From Saitoella complicata NRRL Y-17804 (lineage: Eukaryota > Ascomycota > Saitoellomycetes > Saitoellales > Saitoellaceae): a stretch of DNA of 64,000 nucleotides. Under the pieces are notes generated by a model, which was not told the origin of the DNA, did no database searches, and saw nothing but the letters and a program-made list of their open reading frames with translations. The position numbers and the translations under genes are program-made. This document shows, piece after piece, positions 31,166 to 43,306 of the stretch (the first letter of the stretch is position 1; the number at the start of each line of letters is the position of its first letter). Location of the stretch: assembly GCF_001661265.1 (NCBI RefSeq), contig NW_017566993.1:1-64000 (forward strand). Reading direction: 5' to 3'.

Positions 31166-31854
31166 CTTTGCCCTGTAGAGAGAGTGTATGTGGAAGGCGA
31201 AACGTGCGTGACTGGAGGTGTGTACGGACCAGCCGTAGGTACCAGGTTAACCGTTAAACGAAGCAGGGTCTTGCAATTGCCTCGGTTTCCGCCGCCTTCC
31301 CCGGAGATATGTACGTAACGCTTGCGTTAACGTTACAATTGACCTCGCACGTTGCAATGGACCGGTGAACCGGCACCGGAATGAAGCCTACGTGTCCCGT
31401 TCAATCTGCTGCTGCTGGCCAGACACTCACGCAACTCTTAAAACAGCGGCTCGAACGATCGCTTCTACGATGATAGGAATCATGCAATTTTCAACGTATA
31501 ACTTTATTTCATGCCATTCGTATTACCCGATGCACGCCGGAAGCAAGCAAACGCAGGAGGCTCAGCCGTGTGTTTCATGTGAAAGTCGCGTTCAAGGGAA
31601 ACCAAATCAGATGGTGATGTTACGCAAGAGTTCGTGGTGGTTGCGATTGATTCGGGGTATTGTGGGTGAGTGCGGTGTGCGGTCTGCCTTTTGGTGTTTT
31701 CTGGGTTCGCTGACGCTGCTGTGGTCGTGGGAAAGTTCGGCGTGCTGTACAACTTGTACCCAACAATTGCAAACCTTTCTGTATATATGATATGCGAAGA
31801 CTAGTTAATCGTTTCCATCTCTCTCTGCCTTGTCCCGATCTCCCGAGCCGTTCA
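31166..31854. other. Intergenic, no gene seen
   Basis: 689 bp between the start of the S/T-rich protein gene and the 3' end of AVL9. It contains overlapping inverted words: TAACGC at 31316-31321 with GCGTTA at 31324-31329, and GTAACG at 31315-31320 with CGTTAC at 31331-31336. These lie 150 bp upstream of the S/T-rich protein gene. Confidence 0.5.
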
Positions 31855-34463
31855 TTAATGTTTACCCTCGGTGTCCACGTGTGTCTCTTCCTTCGCGACG
31901 TCCTCCTCCTTCTCCTGGACTTTCTCAGCCTCGTCGTGGGTATGGATATCAGCTTCTACTGCCGCCTTCCCAACGCCATCCTCAACTTCCTTCACCTCAC
32001 CGGCTACGCCCTCATCATCGCCCTTATCCTCACCACCTTCTACTCCGTCGTCGGGTTTCTCCCCCTCCTCCTTCTCCTCAGACTTGACCAAATCCTCCAC
32101 CTTCTCTCCAGCCTGCACCGGAAACATCGCCGGCGGCGTAGTCATCGGACTCGGCGTCCTCGGCGCTGTCGTGACATCAAACGGCCTCCACTCATCCGAA
32201 AGGTGCTCGTGTCCGAAGTCGCCCTCGACACTCCTCTCTTTCCCATTGTTGCTGGTGACGCTGGGAGTTAGGCTGGTCGTGAAGTCCCGACTATTCTTCC
32301 TCGCCAGCAAATTCCGCCGTTTCTCGGCTGCCCACGATCCCCAAGACGAAGCGAACGCAGATGCTTTACTCGTCACCACCGCAGCCGCAGCCGCAGCCGT
32401 GGTCGATGTCGGCGTCGCTGGTTCGCTACTCGTGATCTTCTCCCCGATACTTGGTGGCTTGCTCGTGGTTGCACTCGTGGATACCGGTGGTACTGCAGAC
32501 GTCTTTTCCTTCACCTTCTCCTCGGCTTCGAGTCGTTTCCGTTCCCGGTATGACTCGACGTTATTCCACAAATTCGAGAAGGTATTCGAGATAGCTTCCC
32601 GTGCCGGCGCCGTCCGTTCTCCAATCTTCAACTCGCCAGCCGCCCTATCAATTTGTCAATACCACAAACATAAACACAAAATAAGAAAGGAAACAACATA
32701 CGCAGCCAACTTCATCTGCACATCTCCCAACGAAATCCCCAACGAATTCCCCCCCGGATGCCGCGCCTCCACAATATCAAACAACTCATCATCCGTCATC
32801 CGGCCCCAAACCTCATAATTCCTCGTCTTCCTCCACGCCCGAATCCACGGAATCCCATAATCCCTCGCCGGGTTTCCGTCGACGTCGGGCATGAGCGGGG
32901 TGTCGGAGGCCATGTTGTAGTATTGGTGGCGGGTGAGGAAGTTGTCGTATTTGACGGTGGAGACGAGATTGGAGAGGTATTCTTCGAATTGGGCGCGGAT
33001 GTGGTCTTCGGAGCCTGTGAATGTTAGGTTTGATTCGGAGGCTGTGACGTCTGAGACCAGGCCCTCAATCCACTTCTTATCTGAAGGGGTGAGGAGTAAC
33101 GCGTCCTTCAACTGCGGGTTATACACCTCTATCGTGGCGTTATCGACCTGTACGTCAATTTGTTAGCGGTCTCCTCGAGGTCCGCTTCATATGTGGCCGC
33201 ACATTTACGACAATTTCCGCGTGCTTATCCTTCTGCTGCAGAAACAACGCATTCGTACTCCCGATCAGATACGCCTTCGTATCTGGCCCTTCGAGCATGT
33301 CAAGTTGCTGTAGTGGCGTGTATGGTCCGAAGAAACACCCCTGTTTGCCAGGTTAGTTGTCGGCGATAACTCCGAAAACAAACAAGACAAAACAAACCTT
33401 GCCAAAAATCTGTAATGGAAATCCGAGATACGCGTGTAGCGACGCCTTGTTACTCGTCTTCAGACTCGTTGCTCTCTTCAACTTTGTCTCCAAAGTGTGA
33501 AGCAGTGGACTACTCGCATCCTCCAGATGATCCATCATTTCTGTTTGCTTTTGTTAGCCTTGACACGAGATCACAGACATCATAACAGCAAACCTGGCAG
33601 TAGCGATAGCAGTGCATATTGCATCGTACACAACTTCTCCGTCGTACTTCCAAAAAACAGAATCTTCCGCTCCAACAACAGCGCCTTGACCAGAATCAGG
33701 GTCTTCAGCTTGAAATGGCCCAGTAACCCTCTCAGCGAGATACCTATGCATACCTGTCAGCTCGCGATCAATCATCTCAGGCTCGCAATACTCACCAACA
33801 TTCCATTCATTCTCCGTAACTCTCCCCCTCCCCTCCCCATCCTTCCCACCAACCAACCCCCCCAAACTCTCCCACAAATCCCTTATGATAGCTCGATCCT
33901 CAAAATCCCTCTGCGCAAAATAGGCCCTCGTAACAACCCCCAACTTATCCCGCACGAAGAATAATGGTTTGCTGGAGAGCACCACCACAGCTTTTTGGAT
34001 CGTGGAGCGGGTAACGTCGGCGGGACGGTTGAGGAGTTCGGAGGCTTTGAGTTGGCGGTTGCAGGAGATGCCGAAGACGGTTGGGTGTTTAGGTATCGAT
34101 TCGCTCTCGCCCTCATCCTTGCCGTCATCATCACCGTTGGAAGTAGATTCAGTCGAGGAGGACGTGACTATGCGACCCAGTTAACCCACACGCTCGAAAT
34201 CATGGAGCACAACCACAACTCACCAGCCGGTAACGTGAAATATGAGAAATCCTCCTCAGTCAAATGCGCACCATCAGGCAACGCGCAAAAACTCAACAAG
34301 GGCGGTAACTCCTGTCCTCGATCCGGGTACACATACTCGACCTGTCCCACACGCCGTCAGCCTTGCTCACCGTCAGGTTACAAATGTCACGTACCTCCGG
34401 TCCTCGTTGATGATGAAAGCCTACGACACAGACGGTGATCTCGCTATCCTCGTCCATGTCCAT
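31855..34463 (-). CDS. AVL9: AVL9, DENN-type exocytic transport protein
   Basis: Eight exons: 34463-34395, 34341-34224, 34167-33796, 33743-33594, 33540-33398, 33340-33209, 33147-32702 and 32644-31855. All joins preserve frame and give 739 aa, close to the 764 aa of yeast Avl9. The upstream DENN core reads GFHHQRGPEVEYVYPD, LSFCALPDGAHLTEEDFSYF and FGISCNRQLKASELL. The central part reads LVKALLLERKILFFGSTTEK and GFPLQIFGKGCFFGPYTPLQ. The C-terminal 250 residues are Ala/Ser/Glu-rich and disordered. Avl9 acts in late secretory transport from the Golgi. Seven introns make this the most interrupted gene in the window. Confidence 0.9.
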
Positions 34464-35011
34464 CTTGCAATACCTCGGTGTAGGGTTCCCGGGGTGCACG
34501 TACAGGCCTGGCACCACATGCAGCCTGACATCAAACGGTCGGTCGGGGCGCGAACTGCCCAAGTGCTCCCAAACACCAAAGCTTATTCCAATCATACGAG
34601 ATCGATAGAGAGAGCATAAACAGCAGCAATATCAACGTACAATATTCAAATCCAAGACTCAAAGAGAAAGAAGCACAAAGCAAAGTTACGCAATAAAAAG
34701 ATCTCAAAAAAGCAATTGCAAAACGCGCGACACAGGCTTATCTTGGCAACATTCCCAATCTGTCGTCGTAACCATCCCGTACACAATTCCAACATTGAAG
34801 CTGTAGGTGCTGTTCAGCTATTAAGCTCAAGCTCTCCACTTGATGACCCGTGTTCTTGTCATCCGACGCTTCTAGCTGTAAAACGAAAAACCACTCGAGT
34901 CGTATTAACATGCTTCTCCTCTTCCTTCCAAACTTCCTCTGTCAGTTCAACTCACACTCTCACTCTCGTATATCTTTTCACTCATGCCTCTGATTCTACT
35001 TTGAGCAGCGC
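34464..35011. other. Intergenic, no gene seen
   Basis: 548 bp between the AVL9 start and the HOG1 3' end. A-rich near 34620-34720. Probably the AVL9 promoter plus the HOG1 3' untranslated region. Confidence 0.5.
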
Positions 35012-36546
35012 TTACTGCGGCCCAGCCAACTGCCCAGAAGCCTCACCCTCCTCAACAGTCTGATCCACATTATGGAAATCCAAAATCTCCGAGTACATCA
35101 TGACCTTCCATGTATCAACCGGCAAATCCGCATCGTTGAAGCTCCAGTCGAATTTCTGTTCCGCGGCGGGCTCGTCAGTGGGGTCATGGTAGGGAGCGAG
35201 GTACTCGTGCGCCAAGGCTTCAGCGGCAGAGATACGCTTGCGGGGGTCGAAGACGAGCATCTTTTCGAGGAGGTCGATGGCGAGGGGGTCTGCGTTGCGG
35301 AATTTTTGGGAGAAGGGGACGCGTTCGCGCTTTGGCAGAGATTGAACGAATCTCAAAGTCTGTGACCTTCGTTAGCCCTGTCCGATAGAGACACCGCAGT
35401 TAAAGGTAACATACGTTCTCCGAGCAAATCGTCTGAATAACATCATCCGGCGGGGTACCAAGCAACTCGGTAATGATCGAGAACTGGTTGACGTGGTCCT
35501 TACCAGGGAACAAAGGCTTGCCCTCCAGCATCTCGGCGAAGATACATCCAGCGGACCAGATGTCGACTTCGACGTCGTATTTTTGCCAGGTGAGCATGAT
35601 TTCGGGAGCGCGGTAGTAACGAGTGGAGACGTAACCGGTCATTTGGGGGTCCTGGATTCGGGCAAGACCAAAGTCACAGATCTTCAGCAAATTGTTAGCA
35701 AGTCATTTTTCCAACTGTTCGCTGGGTATATGCTGAGTGTATGCGCTCAGAATACGCGTAACATTCGCCCTATACCCCGGTAAAAGCGGCATACCTTCAA
35801 ATCACAGTTCTCGTTCACCAAAATATTACTGGGCTTCAAATCCCGATGCACAACACCCGCCGAATGCACATACTTCAACCCCCTCAAGATCTGATACAGG
35901 AAGTACTGTATAAACTGCTTCTCCAACGGCCGACTCGTCAACAACCGATGCAAATCCGTTCCCAACAACTCAGTGACGAAGTAAATGTCCTCGAGAGGGG
36001 AAATGAAGATGTCGGAGAGGGAGATGATGTTTTCGTGTTGGAGGTGTTTGAGAAGTTTGAGTTCGCGGTAGGTGCGTTTGGAGAGGACGGGGGTGGAGAA
36101 GGGCTTCATGATCTTTTTGATGGCGACGGGTTGGTTTGTTAGTTGGTCTTTGGCGGAGCAGACGAGACCGAAGGCACCCATGCCGACGGGTTGGAGGTCG
36201 ACGTAGCTGTTGTGAATTCGTTAGTATATTGAACAGAGTATTGCGTCGCTGAAGAGGGACAATGGCGATAAACAGGACGCGTAGGGGCGACACCGGGAAT
36301 GAATGCTCGAGGGGTTTGGACTTGATGCCATCAGCGACTGCACCTCATCCGCTCTCGCACAATTGCGGGATCTCAGCAGTCTGACATTCGAGCAAACAGT
36401 ACATTCACCCCAAGCGATTCCCTCTCACGAACTACCACGCAATCCCCTCACTCATAACCACCCAGCGACGAAGAGAAGGAGACCACATACCGACTCGTAA
36501 TCTCAAAACACGTTCCAAAGATCTGCGCTCGGATAAACTCAGCCAT
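35012..36546 (-). CDS. HOG1: HOG1/p38-type stress MAP kinase
   Basis: Four exons: 36546-36491, 36206-35795, 35681-35415 and 35359-35012. They give 360 aa. The N-terminus [20 protein letters not shown] is the signature of fungal Hog1/Sty1/SakA. The Gly-rich loop (GMGAFGLV), VAIKKI lysine, HRDLKPSN catalytic loop and DFGLA are intact. The activation loop carries TGY ([14 protein letters not shown]), the p38 class. The C-terminus has the conserved [20 protein letters not shown]. The kinase relays osmotic, oxidative and cell-wall stress to nuclear transcription factors. The first intron is long for this window (284 nt). Confidence 0.95.
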
Positions 36547-37260
36547 TGTAGTATCGTACTCGTAGTCGTAAGAAAGAAGAAACGAAGGGGGAGTCTCTTG
36601 TTGGTGGGTTGGGTTGTTGGTGGAGAGGTTCTTTCGTGCGTGACCCTCTCTAGACACTGCTCGCGTTAACTCGTTGGCGGGAGGTGCGAAGGCGTAGGTG
36701 GACCAGGTTAAGGGCAAGCCACCGAGGAGTGGGCGCAACTGGGACCTCTCAGGAAAGAGTCCGGGGGAAAGGAGAAGTAAACCAGGATTCTATTTCTATA
36801 CAAGTCGGTTATTTTACCTTTTTGGCCTTTTCCCCTCACAATGTCGATGCCCAAGAGTCGACAAAAGGTCCAGGCCCGCCCATCCAATCTCCTCCCTTCT
36901 CCGACTGCAACCTCCTACATCCTCCATGCACCCAATCACGCCGAATTACATTCTCCATCCCAGTACTTTCCCTTAGGTAATCGGCTCAACTTGAACTTTC
37001 AACCTCGGCCAATATCGGGGTGCAGACCACGATTCACGACCCACTTTCCCGCACCTCATGGGAGACGAATATGCATCTGCAGCGGCCAATAGAGTGAGGC
37101 CAACGCGCGTTAATGGGGGTAGTCAACCCTCTGCAAAAAATAATCGCTTAAGTTTTAAGTTTTAATCCCGCAGTTGCCATCATCTGCGTAGCCACATTGT
37201 CGCTGACCCAGCTGCCTCGAGGCAAACTCACTACCGTGAATATTCACGTACCATTCCCAG
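36547..37260. other. HOG1 upstream region, no gene seen
   Basis: 714 bp upstream of HOG1, up to the first recognisable Harbinger sequence. Short ORFs are unrecognised. The left end of the transposon probably lies inside this stretch, but I could not place it. Confidence 0.45.
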
Positions 37261-38148
37261 TTGCCTCGAAAGAGCCTGAAACGACAACTGCGCAACGCGA
37301 TCATATGTTATCGGCAGGTTAGAGAGGCTGAATTGCCGTCCAGCCCACCGTCGATCTCGAACCATTTCAACAGCTTAGGAAATGCTGCTACGGATCAACT
37401 TGACTTCGACGAATGCTCGCCCTCTTCAGCTTCGTCAATTTCTACGGCCTCGACACCATCAACACCGTCATCCTCGAGCTCCGGAGCATCCAGACGAATC
37501 ACCAATTGGGACCCTTTTTTGCAATCCATGGAGACTGACGATTCCGAGGATGAAGATTACCAGCTGCTTGGAATCATCGAAACACTCGATATATCTCTAC
37601 ACGCAAGCCATTGGCAAAGTCCCAACACTTCATTGAAGAGGTTCTCAATGGGTATGATGACAGAAGGTTCAAGGCCTACTACCAAATGAATCGAGAAGAT
37701 TTTCATTTCGTCCTGGGTCTGATCTAGACCAACCCGGTGTTCTACAACAATAGTGCCTGTGTACAAGCATCAGTAAGGTATTAGGTGGCTTGTATCCTCT
37801 TTCGACCATGTGCGTTGTCACTCCCTTCAAGCAGGATCAAGGATACACGGCCCAGAAAGCTGGATTCAACCATGAAGTTTCCCATATAAGGGTTATGGTC
37901 GAGCATACCATTGGAGTGCTGAAGGCTCATTTGGGTCGTTACAGTGCCTTCCCACAACCGTTTCTGAAGGAACCAAGGAAGGTCTGTTTCGATGGATAGC
38001 ATCTTGCATTGTCCTGGCCAACATACTCAATCTCCGCGGATCCCCGGACATCGACGAATCATGGTTGGTAAACATGGACCTCGAGGGAGATCACCCTGAT
38101 GATATACGCACGCATTTTGATCAAAACGGCGCTCGAGCGCGCCCTTGA
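37261..38148 (+). pseudogene. Harbinger transposase remnant (DDE_4)
   Basis: The 5' part encodes a Ser-rich N-terminus, then in another frame HFIEEVLNGYDDRRFKAYYQ and MNREDFHFVLGL (about 37624-37726), the usual lead-in to a Harbinger transposase. After a gap the C-terminal catalytic part appears: GYTAQKAGFNHEVSHIRVMV, then EHTIGVLKAHLGRY (about 37840-37945) and RWIASCIVLANILNLRG (about 38000). The intervening 150 or so residues, with the first two catalytic Asp residues, are missing. The gene is internally deleted and frameshifted. Confidence 0.75.
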
Positions 38149-38539
38149 ATACGCCGTACCGACCTTTTCCGCAAAATACCGTGAGGAATCGGAGACTTTT
38201 GATAAAAGGGTTGGGAATCGAGCAGACCACTAAGTGCATGGGAAATGAACACACCAAATGCAGTATTTAAACTTATTCTTCAATCCCCTATCGTCGGTTT
38301 ACCTATTTACAGCAGTCTAAGCATTCACCGACCAAAAATCGACAAACCAACCAACTCTGTACTCCTCGAAGACCGTGGGAAACCCCTTCAGACGGGAATA
38401 ATTTATTGGGCATGGGGTCTTATCCACGGCGAATGGAAGGAGGCTTTAAAGGCTCATAGTCCGAGGATATCTCAAGGCAATCGTCGTCATCAATCACTTC
38501 ATGGAGTTATGCATGGGCCAAACCTTGCTTCTTGCCACC

Positions 38540-39590
38540 ATTGTTGAGACGCCCAAGGAGTTCCTATACTCTGCCAGAGTGATGCCTTGTTCATGTAACT
38601 TGATCTCTAAATACATCTGAAGCTGCTTCATCCTCAACTTATGCTCCCTCTCTATGCGCAGAGAAATGATCTTGCCCTTGGTCTCTGATTTTGTGGCTGC
38701 CCGACAGGACCTGTAATTGCTTCATGCGGCGCAGAGATGCGGCTGCTTCCTTCTGGTCCAGGAATTTGTCGACCACATTCCGACTTTTCTTGGGTTAGAC
38801 CACGGCAGGTTTCTTGGCAATGCCTTTGGGCTAGGGACTAGGCGGATTGCGTTTTCAAGTGATGTTGACTGGTTGGGACCCATTCTGGCTGCCTGAATCA
38901 TCCTTGGAGCTTTCACCCGAGTCACCGTCTTCGTCATTTTCTGCGCCAGAACCGGTACCAACCTGGGAGTTGGGAAACATTGTAAACCCTGTCGAAGGGA
39001 CCACTGATAGGTGTGACCTTGGGTTGGGTCCCAAAGATTGCCTTGAATTCATCATACCAAGAGCAGATCTTGAAGCATTGTTCAATAAGGGTTTTATGCT
39101 CGGTGTCACCTGAACTGGTCGTGTTTTCATACGCATAAGCCTTTTGGAACTGTGTAGCGAAATGCTGGATACGATTTTTGACGTTAGGGGCATCCAGTCC
39201 CATACCCACCAAGTCTGCCCCCAACCATCTTTTGATTTTATGATGGTCGGATTGCGATAATCGTCGTAAGCCTCGTGGTCACGAATATAGCATTCAGCAA
39301 GCTTGTTTTCATGATGACCCTTCCATCTGATGCGTCTCAAGGTTGGGTTGGCTGGTATGCCTGGGCTTAGTATGTTGATCAAGGGCGGGAGTGTGGGTTG
39401 GGGTAGGGAAACAGGAGTTCCTTGCCGCTGCGCGTAAAGTGAGGGTGCCAGTGTAAGCGGACCACCATAATTGGTCGTAGGGACCGGTCATCCGAGCGAA
39501 AACCAGCCTGGATTCATTGGGTTGTTGGTCTCCATACGCGTTGCGTTTTCGCGTAGCGGCTTTATGCACGGTGGACCGTGCATCCTTCAC
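38540..39590 (-). pseudogene. Harbinger-associated SANT/Myb-like ORF, broken
   Basis: The minus strand shows, in two or three frames, LRRIRWKGHHENKLAECYIR, DAPNVKNRIQHFATQFQKAY, EHKTLIEQCFKICSWYDEFK and FGTQPKVTP, then an acidic Ser/Asp-rich stretch and a Lys/Arg-rich end. This is the layout of the trihelix/SANT DNA-binding partner encoded by PIF/Harbinger elements. Frame changes near 39205-39230 and after 38935 break it. The extent at the 3' side is uncertain. Confidence 0.6.
39564..39583. repeat. Perfect hairpin, 8-bp arms
   Basis: ATGCACGG and CCGTGCAT flank the 4-base loop TGGA. The hairpin lies near the 5' end of the Harbinger SANT-like ORF, so it may be a subterminal element of the transposon. 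Confidence 0.7.
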
Positions 39591-39841
39591 GCGAGCGGGA
39601 GCTAACCGCTTGCTGAAAAAATAATATGTCTATGTTTTGTAAGGGTTGGTCAGACCTTCGCGTATTATGCCCTGGATTATAATCTGATTCGCTGTAAATT
39701 TTGCAGAGGATTGACTACCCCCATTGGCAGAGTGGAGATGGCCATTGGGAGCGTGGGAGAGACTGATATCGGAGCTCGCACCTGAGAATCTCATGCTGTT
39801 GATCGTAGGCAATTGGTATACAGGTAAACAATTACAACACC

Positions 39842-41802
39842 TTACATCTGCATAGGAACATACTGCCCCGGCTTCTCAGCACTAATCGGCCCAACCCCCG
39901 GATACCTCGCACTATTCCCCGCCCCCATCTGCACCGGTACCCCCTCCCCACCCATCCCCCCCGCCTGTACCGCGGCCGCAAACCCCTCCTTCGGATTCGC
40001 CGTCCCAATCTCCACGGCCTTCCTCAACTGCTCCTGTACTGCAAACACCTGTTTCTTCATACTCAATCGCTCCAGATAAATCTCTTCCCGCTGTTTCTCG
40101 AGTTCGGCGCGTTCGCGGTCGAGGACGCGTTCGAGTTGTGTAACCTGCGCGAGCTTGAGTTCGAGTTTGGAGAGTTGGGCGTGGGTTAGGGCGGTTGTTA
40201 GGCGTTGCATTTCGAGTTCAGAGTGGGAGGCGAGGAGGTGTGCCTTAGCAGCCGCCGAGCCAAGAGCGATCTCAGCAGCCTTCTCCAGCGTCTCCTTATC
40301 CACAGCTCCATCCTGCGCAGGCTGCTCAGCCGCCGGAGATGGTGGAGCAGCATCAACATCAGCCATCTCCTCATCCGACGCAGGTGCCTTGCCCTCCTCA
40401 GCCCTAACCTGCTTCTCCTTCTTCTTCTCCTCCGCCTGCTTCTTCAACGTTTCCTTCAACGCCCCAACACTTCTCTCCGCCGCCTTCGCTGCAACAGTCG
40501 GCTCAACCACACTCGCCAAAAACGCAACAACGCTCATGACAGGATTATCCGCCTGACTAAACGGCAATCTCTTGCCGCCGGTGATGACAGGCTGTGGTGC
40601 GCCCTCGAGATAGGGGTCCTCGATGGGGAGTTGGATGAATTTTAAGACACAGGCTTCGCGGGTACGGGTACCGACGTGGTCTGCGATTGCGTCCCAGTCT
40701 TCTTCGAACATCTCTACACCCTCTAGTAAGAGCAACGTCTCCTGATCCGTCCAGTCGTCTCCGGGTTTCTGGCCTCGCAGATCGATCTTAACGAAATCTC
40801 CGCTGTGAGTGGTAGAAGGGAATCGTGAGTCTTCGTAACAGGTAACACAGAGCTCCGACTTTCGCTTTGTGTTGTGGTAGCGGAGGAGTGTGCACTCGGT
40901 TCCACAAGTAAAGCAGTTGTAGTGCTTCTGCGGACCCGTAGGTGCCGGCGCGTTCGCATCTCTCAGCGCACCGCCACTAGGTGAAGACTCGTAGATATTC
41001 TTACGAAGCTCCATGTTGCTCTCACCCGTCTCCTTCCTCGCCTTCTCCTGCGTTGCCGCCGATAGCTTGCCACTCGTCACAGTACTCACCCCCGGCTGGA
41101 AAGGCTGCAATCCACGGGGCGTATCCGCCGTAACTCTAAAGTGTCCAGTAAACGGCGGACCGATAATGGACGGACGCGTGTCTGCGTCGACTTGGTAATT
41201 GATCAAACCCCACTGCTCCAAAAACGCGTGAACCCTCATGATCGCGCACACATCACCAGCCAAGTTTCGTCGACACGCGGTGAAAGTGAGATACTCCTCC
41301 GGGTTGAGTCGGTACGTGTTGATCATGAAGTCGCGGTAGTCCTTGTAGACCGTAGGCGTCTTACTCCTATTCCGTCCATTGAAGAACTCGGGGAGAGACT
41401 TTCTCTCCAAGGGGTCAATGGTAGTCATATCGAACCATCCCGCGTAGGATGGGATGATAACCTCATGCGTCTGCTCCGCCAAGTACTTCTTCGCCGCCTC
41501 CTCGATTCGTCTCTGCTCAGCTGCCGGATCAACCGGAGCAGGCTCCTCGACAGGCGCGTCCTGCCCAGCAGCCGGCGCGTCGTTCAAATCCGCCCCATTA
41601 TCTTGCTCTTCCTTCATCGCGTGCACTTCATCCATCGCCTTATCTTCCTCGCGCTGCTCGAGTTCTTCTTGGCCGCCTTCGACATCCATTGCCTGGAGGG
41701 TCTCTGACGGAATTGGTGGAGGATCTGAAAGTCCATAAATCAGTACGCGAGCGGCGATCCTCCTCAATATATGGACTCACTCTGCTCTTCTGAATGCTCC
41801 AT
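39842..41802 (-). CDS. SWIRM-SANT chromatin remodelling subunit (RSC8/SWI3)
   Basis: Two exons, 41802-41781 and 41724-39842, with a 56-nt intron (GTGAGT...TTCAG). They give 634 aa. An acidic N-terminus is followed by a SWIRM domain at about 90-190 (IIPSYAGWFDMTTIDPLERK, then LTFTACRRNLAGDVCAI). A ZZ-like zinc finger (CFTCGTECT...LCVTC) and a SANT domain (WTDQETLLLLEGVEMFEEDW) come next. A C-terminal coiled coil (RVLDRERAELEKQREEIYLE) ends it. The domain order matches Rsc8/Swi3/Ssr2/BAF155, scaffold dimers of SWI/SNF and RSC remodellers. Whether it serves one or both complexes is unclear. Confidence 0.93.
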
Positions 41803-42152
41803 TGTCGCGGTATATACTCGAGGGCCGGAGTATCGATAGTCGCGTATGGGGATGTACGTGTGCTGCGGTCAACACGCGAGTCCAAGGGGACGTGCGCCGG
41901 AGATGCCAGCCAACAATGAATGAGTTTATGCGGCGGCTGAGGGCAATTAGAGTTCTTCTGAAGTAAACAGAATTGCATTAAACTGTCTATCATGTATGAA
42001 TTCCAATAAGCGTCGGGACCCTCTGCTAAACCCGATCCGCTCACAGCACTCGGCAACGCCGGGGATACCGGTACGGTATTTGCTACACCGCCGTTTCCTC
42101 GGTCCTCCTCCCCGATATACGCTCAACGCCATGAACCATGCCAAAATTACTT
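41803..42152. other. RSC8 promoter and KIN17 3' region
   Basis: 350 bp. GCCGGGGATACCGGTACGG near 42058 includes the palindrome TACCGGTA and resembles the CCGG-rich elements of the NIF3 and KIN17 promoters. Confidence 0.4.
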
Positions 42153-43079
42153 TCAATACCTGGGCCTTTTCGCGTCCCGATCGCCGCCAAATCCTCCCCG
42201 TGCCATACGTTCCTTCCGCTCTTTTTCTTCCTGAATAATCTGTTCAGCCGCCGACAGAGGCTTCTTCGATACTGCTGGCTTCGCGTCTGTCTTTTTCGCT
42301 GCTAGTGGGTTAGCCTTCTTGGCCGCCGCGAACACGTTCTTCTTCATCAAGGGCTTCATGATGAACCCTCCGGTTGATGCAGGCTTCTCTGCTGGAGCTA
42401 TTGCTGTCGGTTCATCGTTTGCAGGCGGCGAAGGAACTTTCGGCGCAAGAGCCAATCTGATGGGCGCATCGTCAGCGGATCTCTGCAGTTCTCTTGCCTG
42501 GTCTTCCTCCTTCCTCCCCATCCCCTCCGCTTCCTTCTGTGCCTTCTCAATCTGCTCCTTCAGCGACTTCTGCTCCCGATCTTCGTCACCGCGTTCCTGT
42601 CTATCTCGCTTCTGAATGGCCGCCTGTCGTCGCAACGCCTCAGGCGAATTGTCGATCCAAGCAACATGAAACCCCTTGTCAGTCTCGTCGACACGACAGA
42701 TTCCTTCCCTCCCAAGGTGTTTCGCAAACTCAGTCAGCGTCTTCCATCGCGTCGAATTCATGTGAACGTGCTCCTTGTTGCCGATATATTCCTGGTAGAA
42801 GTGATTGATGTTGACCCGCTTCTCACCGTGCGCAGTCCGCAACAGCTGGATGAAATCACTCTGGAACTGTTGACTAAAGTCCTGGATGTATTTTTGCGGA
42901 TTCTCGCCGATGAGCATCATTTGTCGGACGTGAGCTTCGGTCTGGGTGTGACACTTGAAGCCGTTCTCATCCCGCATTTGCCGTTCACAGGCCTGACAGT
43001 ACCACCTCAAACGTTGCAGACCCCTGCTCTTCATCTTGTTTGCCAAGTACTTGGGTGTCCCGACCTCTGCCTTCGGCAT
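42153..43079 (-). CDS. KIN17 zinc-finger DNA/RNA-binding protein
   Basis: A single exon of 308 aa from MPKAEVGTPKYLANKMKSRG. The C2H2 zinc finger is YCQACERQMRDENGFKCH with its distal His in TEAH. It is followed by the conserved winged-helix Kin17 domain (about 50-165), including NINHFYQEYIGNKEHVHMNS and TRWKTLTEFAKHLGREG. The remainder is a Glu/Lys/Arg helix and an Ala/Lys/Pro-rich tail. The C-terminal KOW/SH3 domains of animal KIN17 are absent, as usual in fungi. Homologues associate with DNA replication/repair and the spliceosome. It is divergent from L2HGDH (227 bp). Confidence 0.93.
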   Translation of the reverse strand: MPKAEVGTPKYLANKMKSRGLQRLRWYCQACERQMRDENGFKCHTQTEAHVRQMMLIGENPQKYIQDFSQQFQSDFIQLLRTAHGEKRVNINHFYQEYIGNKEHVHMNSTRWKTLTEFAKHLGREGICRVDETDKGFHVAWIDNSPEALRRQAAIQKRDRQERGDEDREQKSLKEQIEKAQKEAEGMGRKEEDQARELQRSADDAPIRLALAPKVPSPPANDEPTAIAPAEKPASTGGFIMKPLMKKNVFAAAKKANPLAAKKTDAKPAVSKKPLSAAEQIIQEEKERKERMARGGFGGDRDAKRPRY

Positions 43080-43306
43080 GATTCCTGATTTTTTTGTCTG
43101 CTGGGTATGGTATCGCCTTCTACTCGTCCGTCGCGTATACGTGTGGCCCAGTCCTGCACGCCACACTACAACCGAGTCCTCCCGGTGCCGGTAAGCGGGG
43201 ATATTAAGGGCAGCTGGTCGACGGGGTCGAAATCATCAATTCTGGATACCAGCTGCTGACCGCTTATAGACGTTTTGATTCTTCATAACTATCGAGTGGG
43301 ATCAAC

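Larger units (their letters stand above)
37261..39590. mobile_element. Decayed PIF/Harbinger DNA transposon
   Basis: The element carries the two genes typical of the superfamily: a DDE transposase remnant on the plus strand and, convergent to it, a SANT/Myb-like DNA-binding ORF on the minus strand. Terminal inverted repeats and the TWA target duplication were not identified, so the limits are only those of recognisable coding sequence. Frame breaks in both genes show it is inactive. It sits between HOG1 and RSC8 without disturbing either. Confidence 0.75.
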
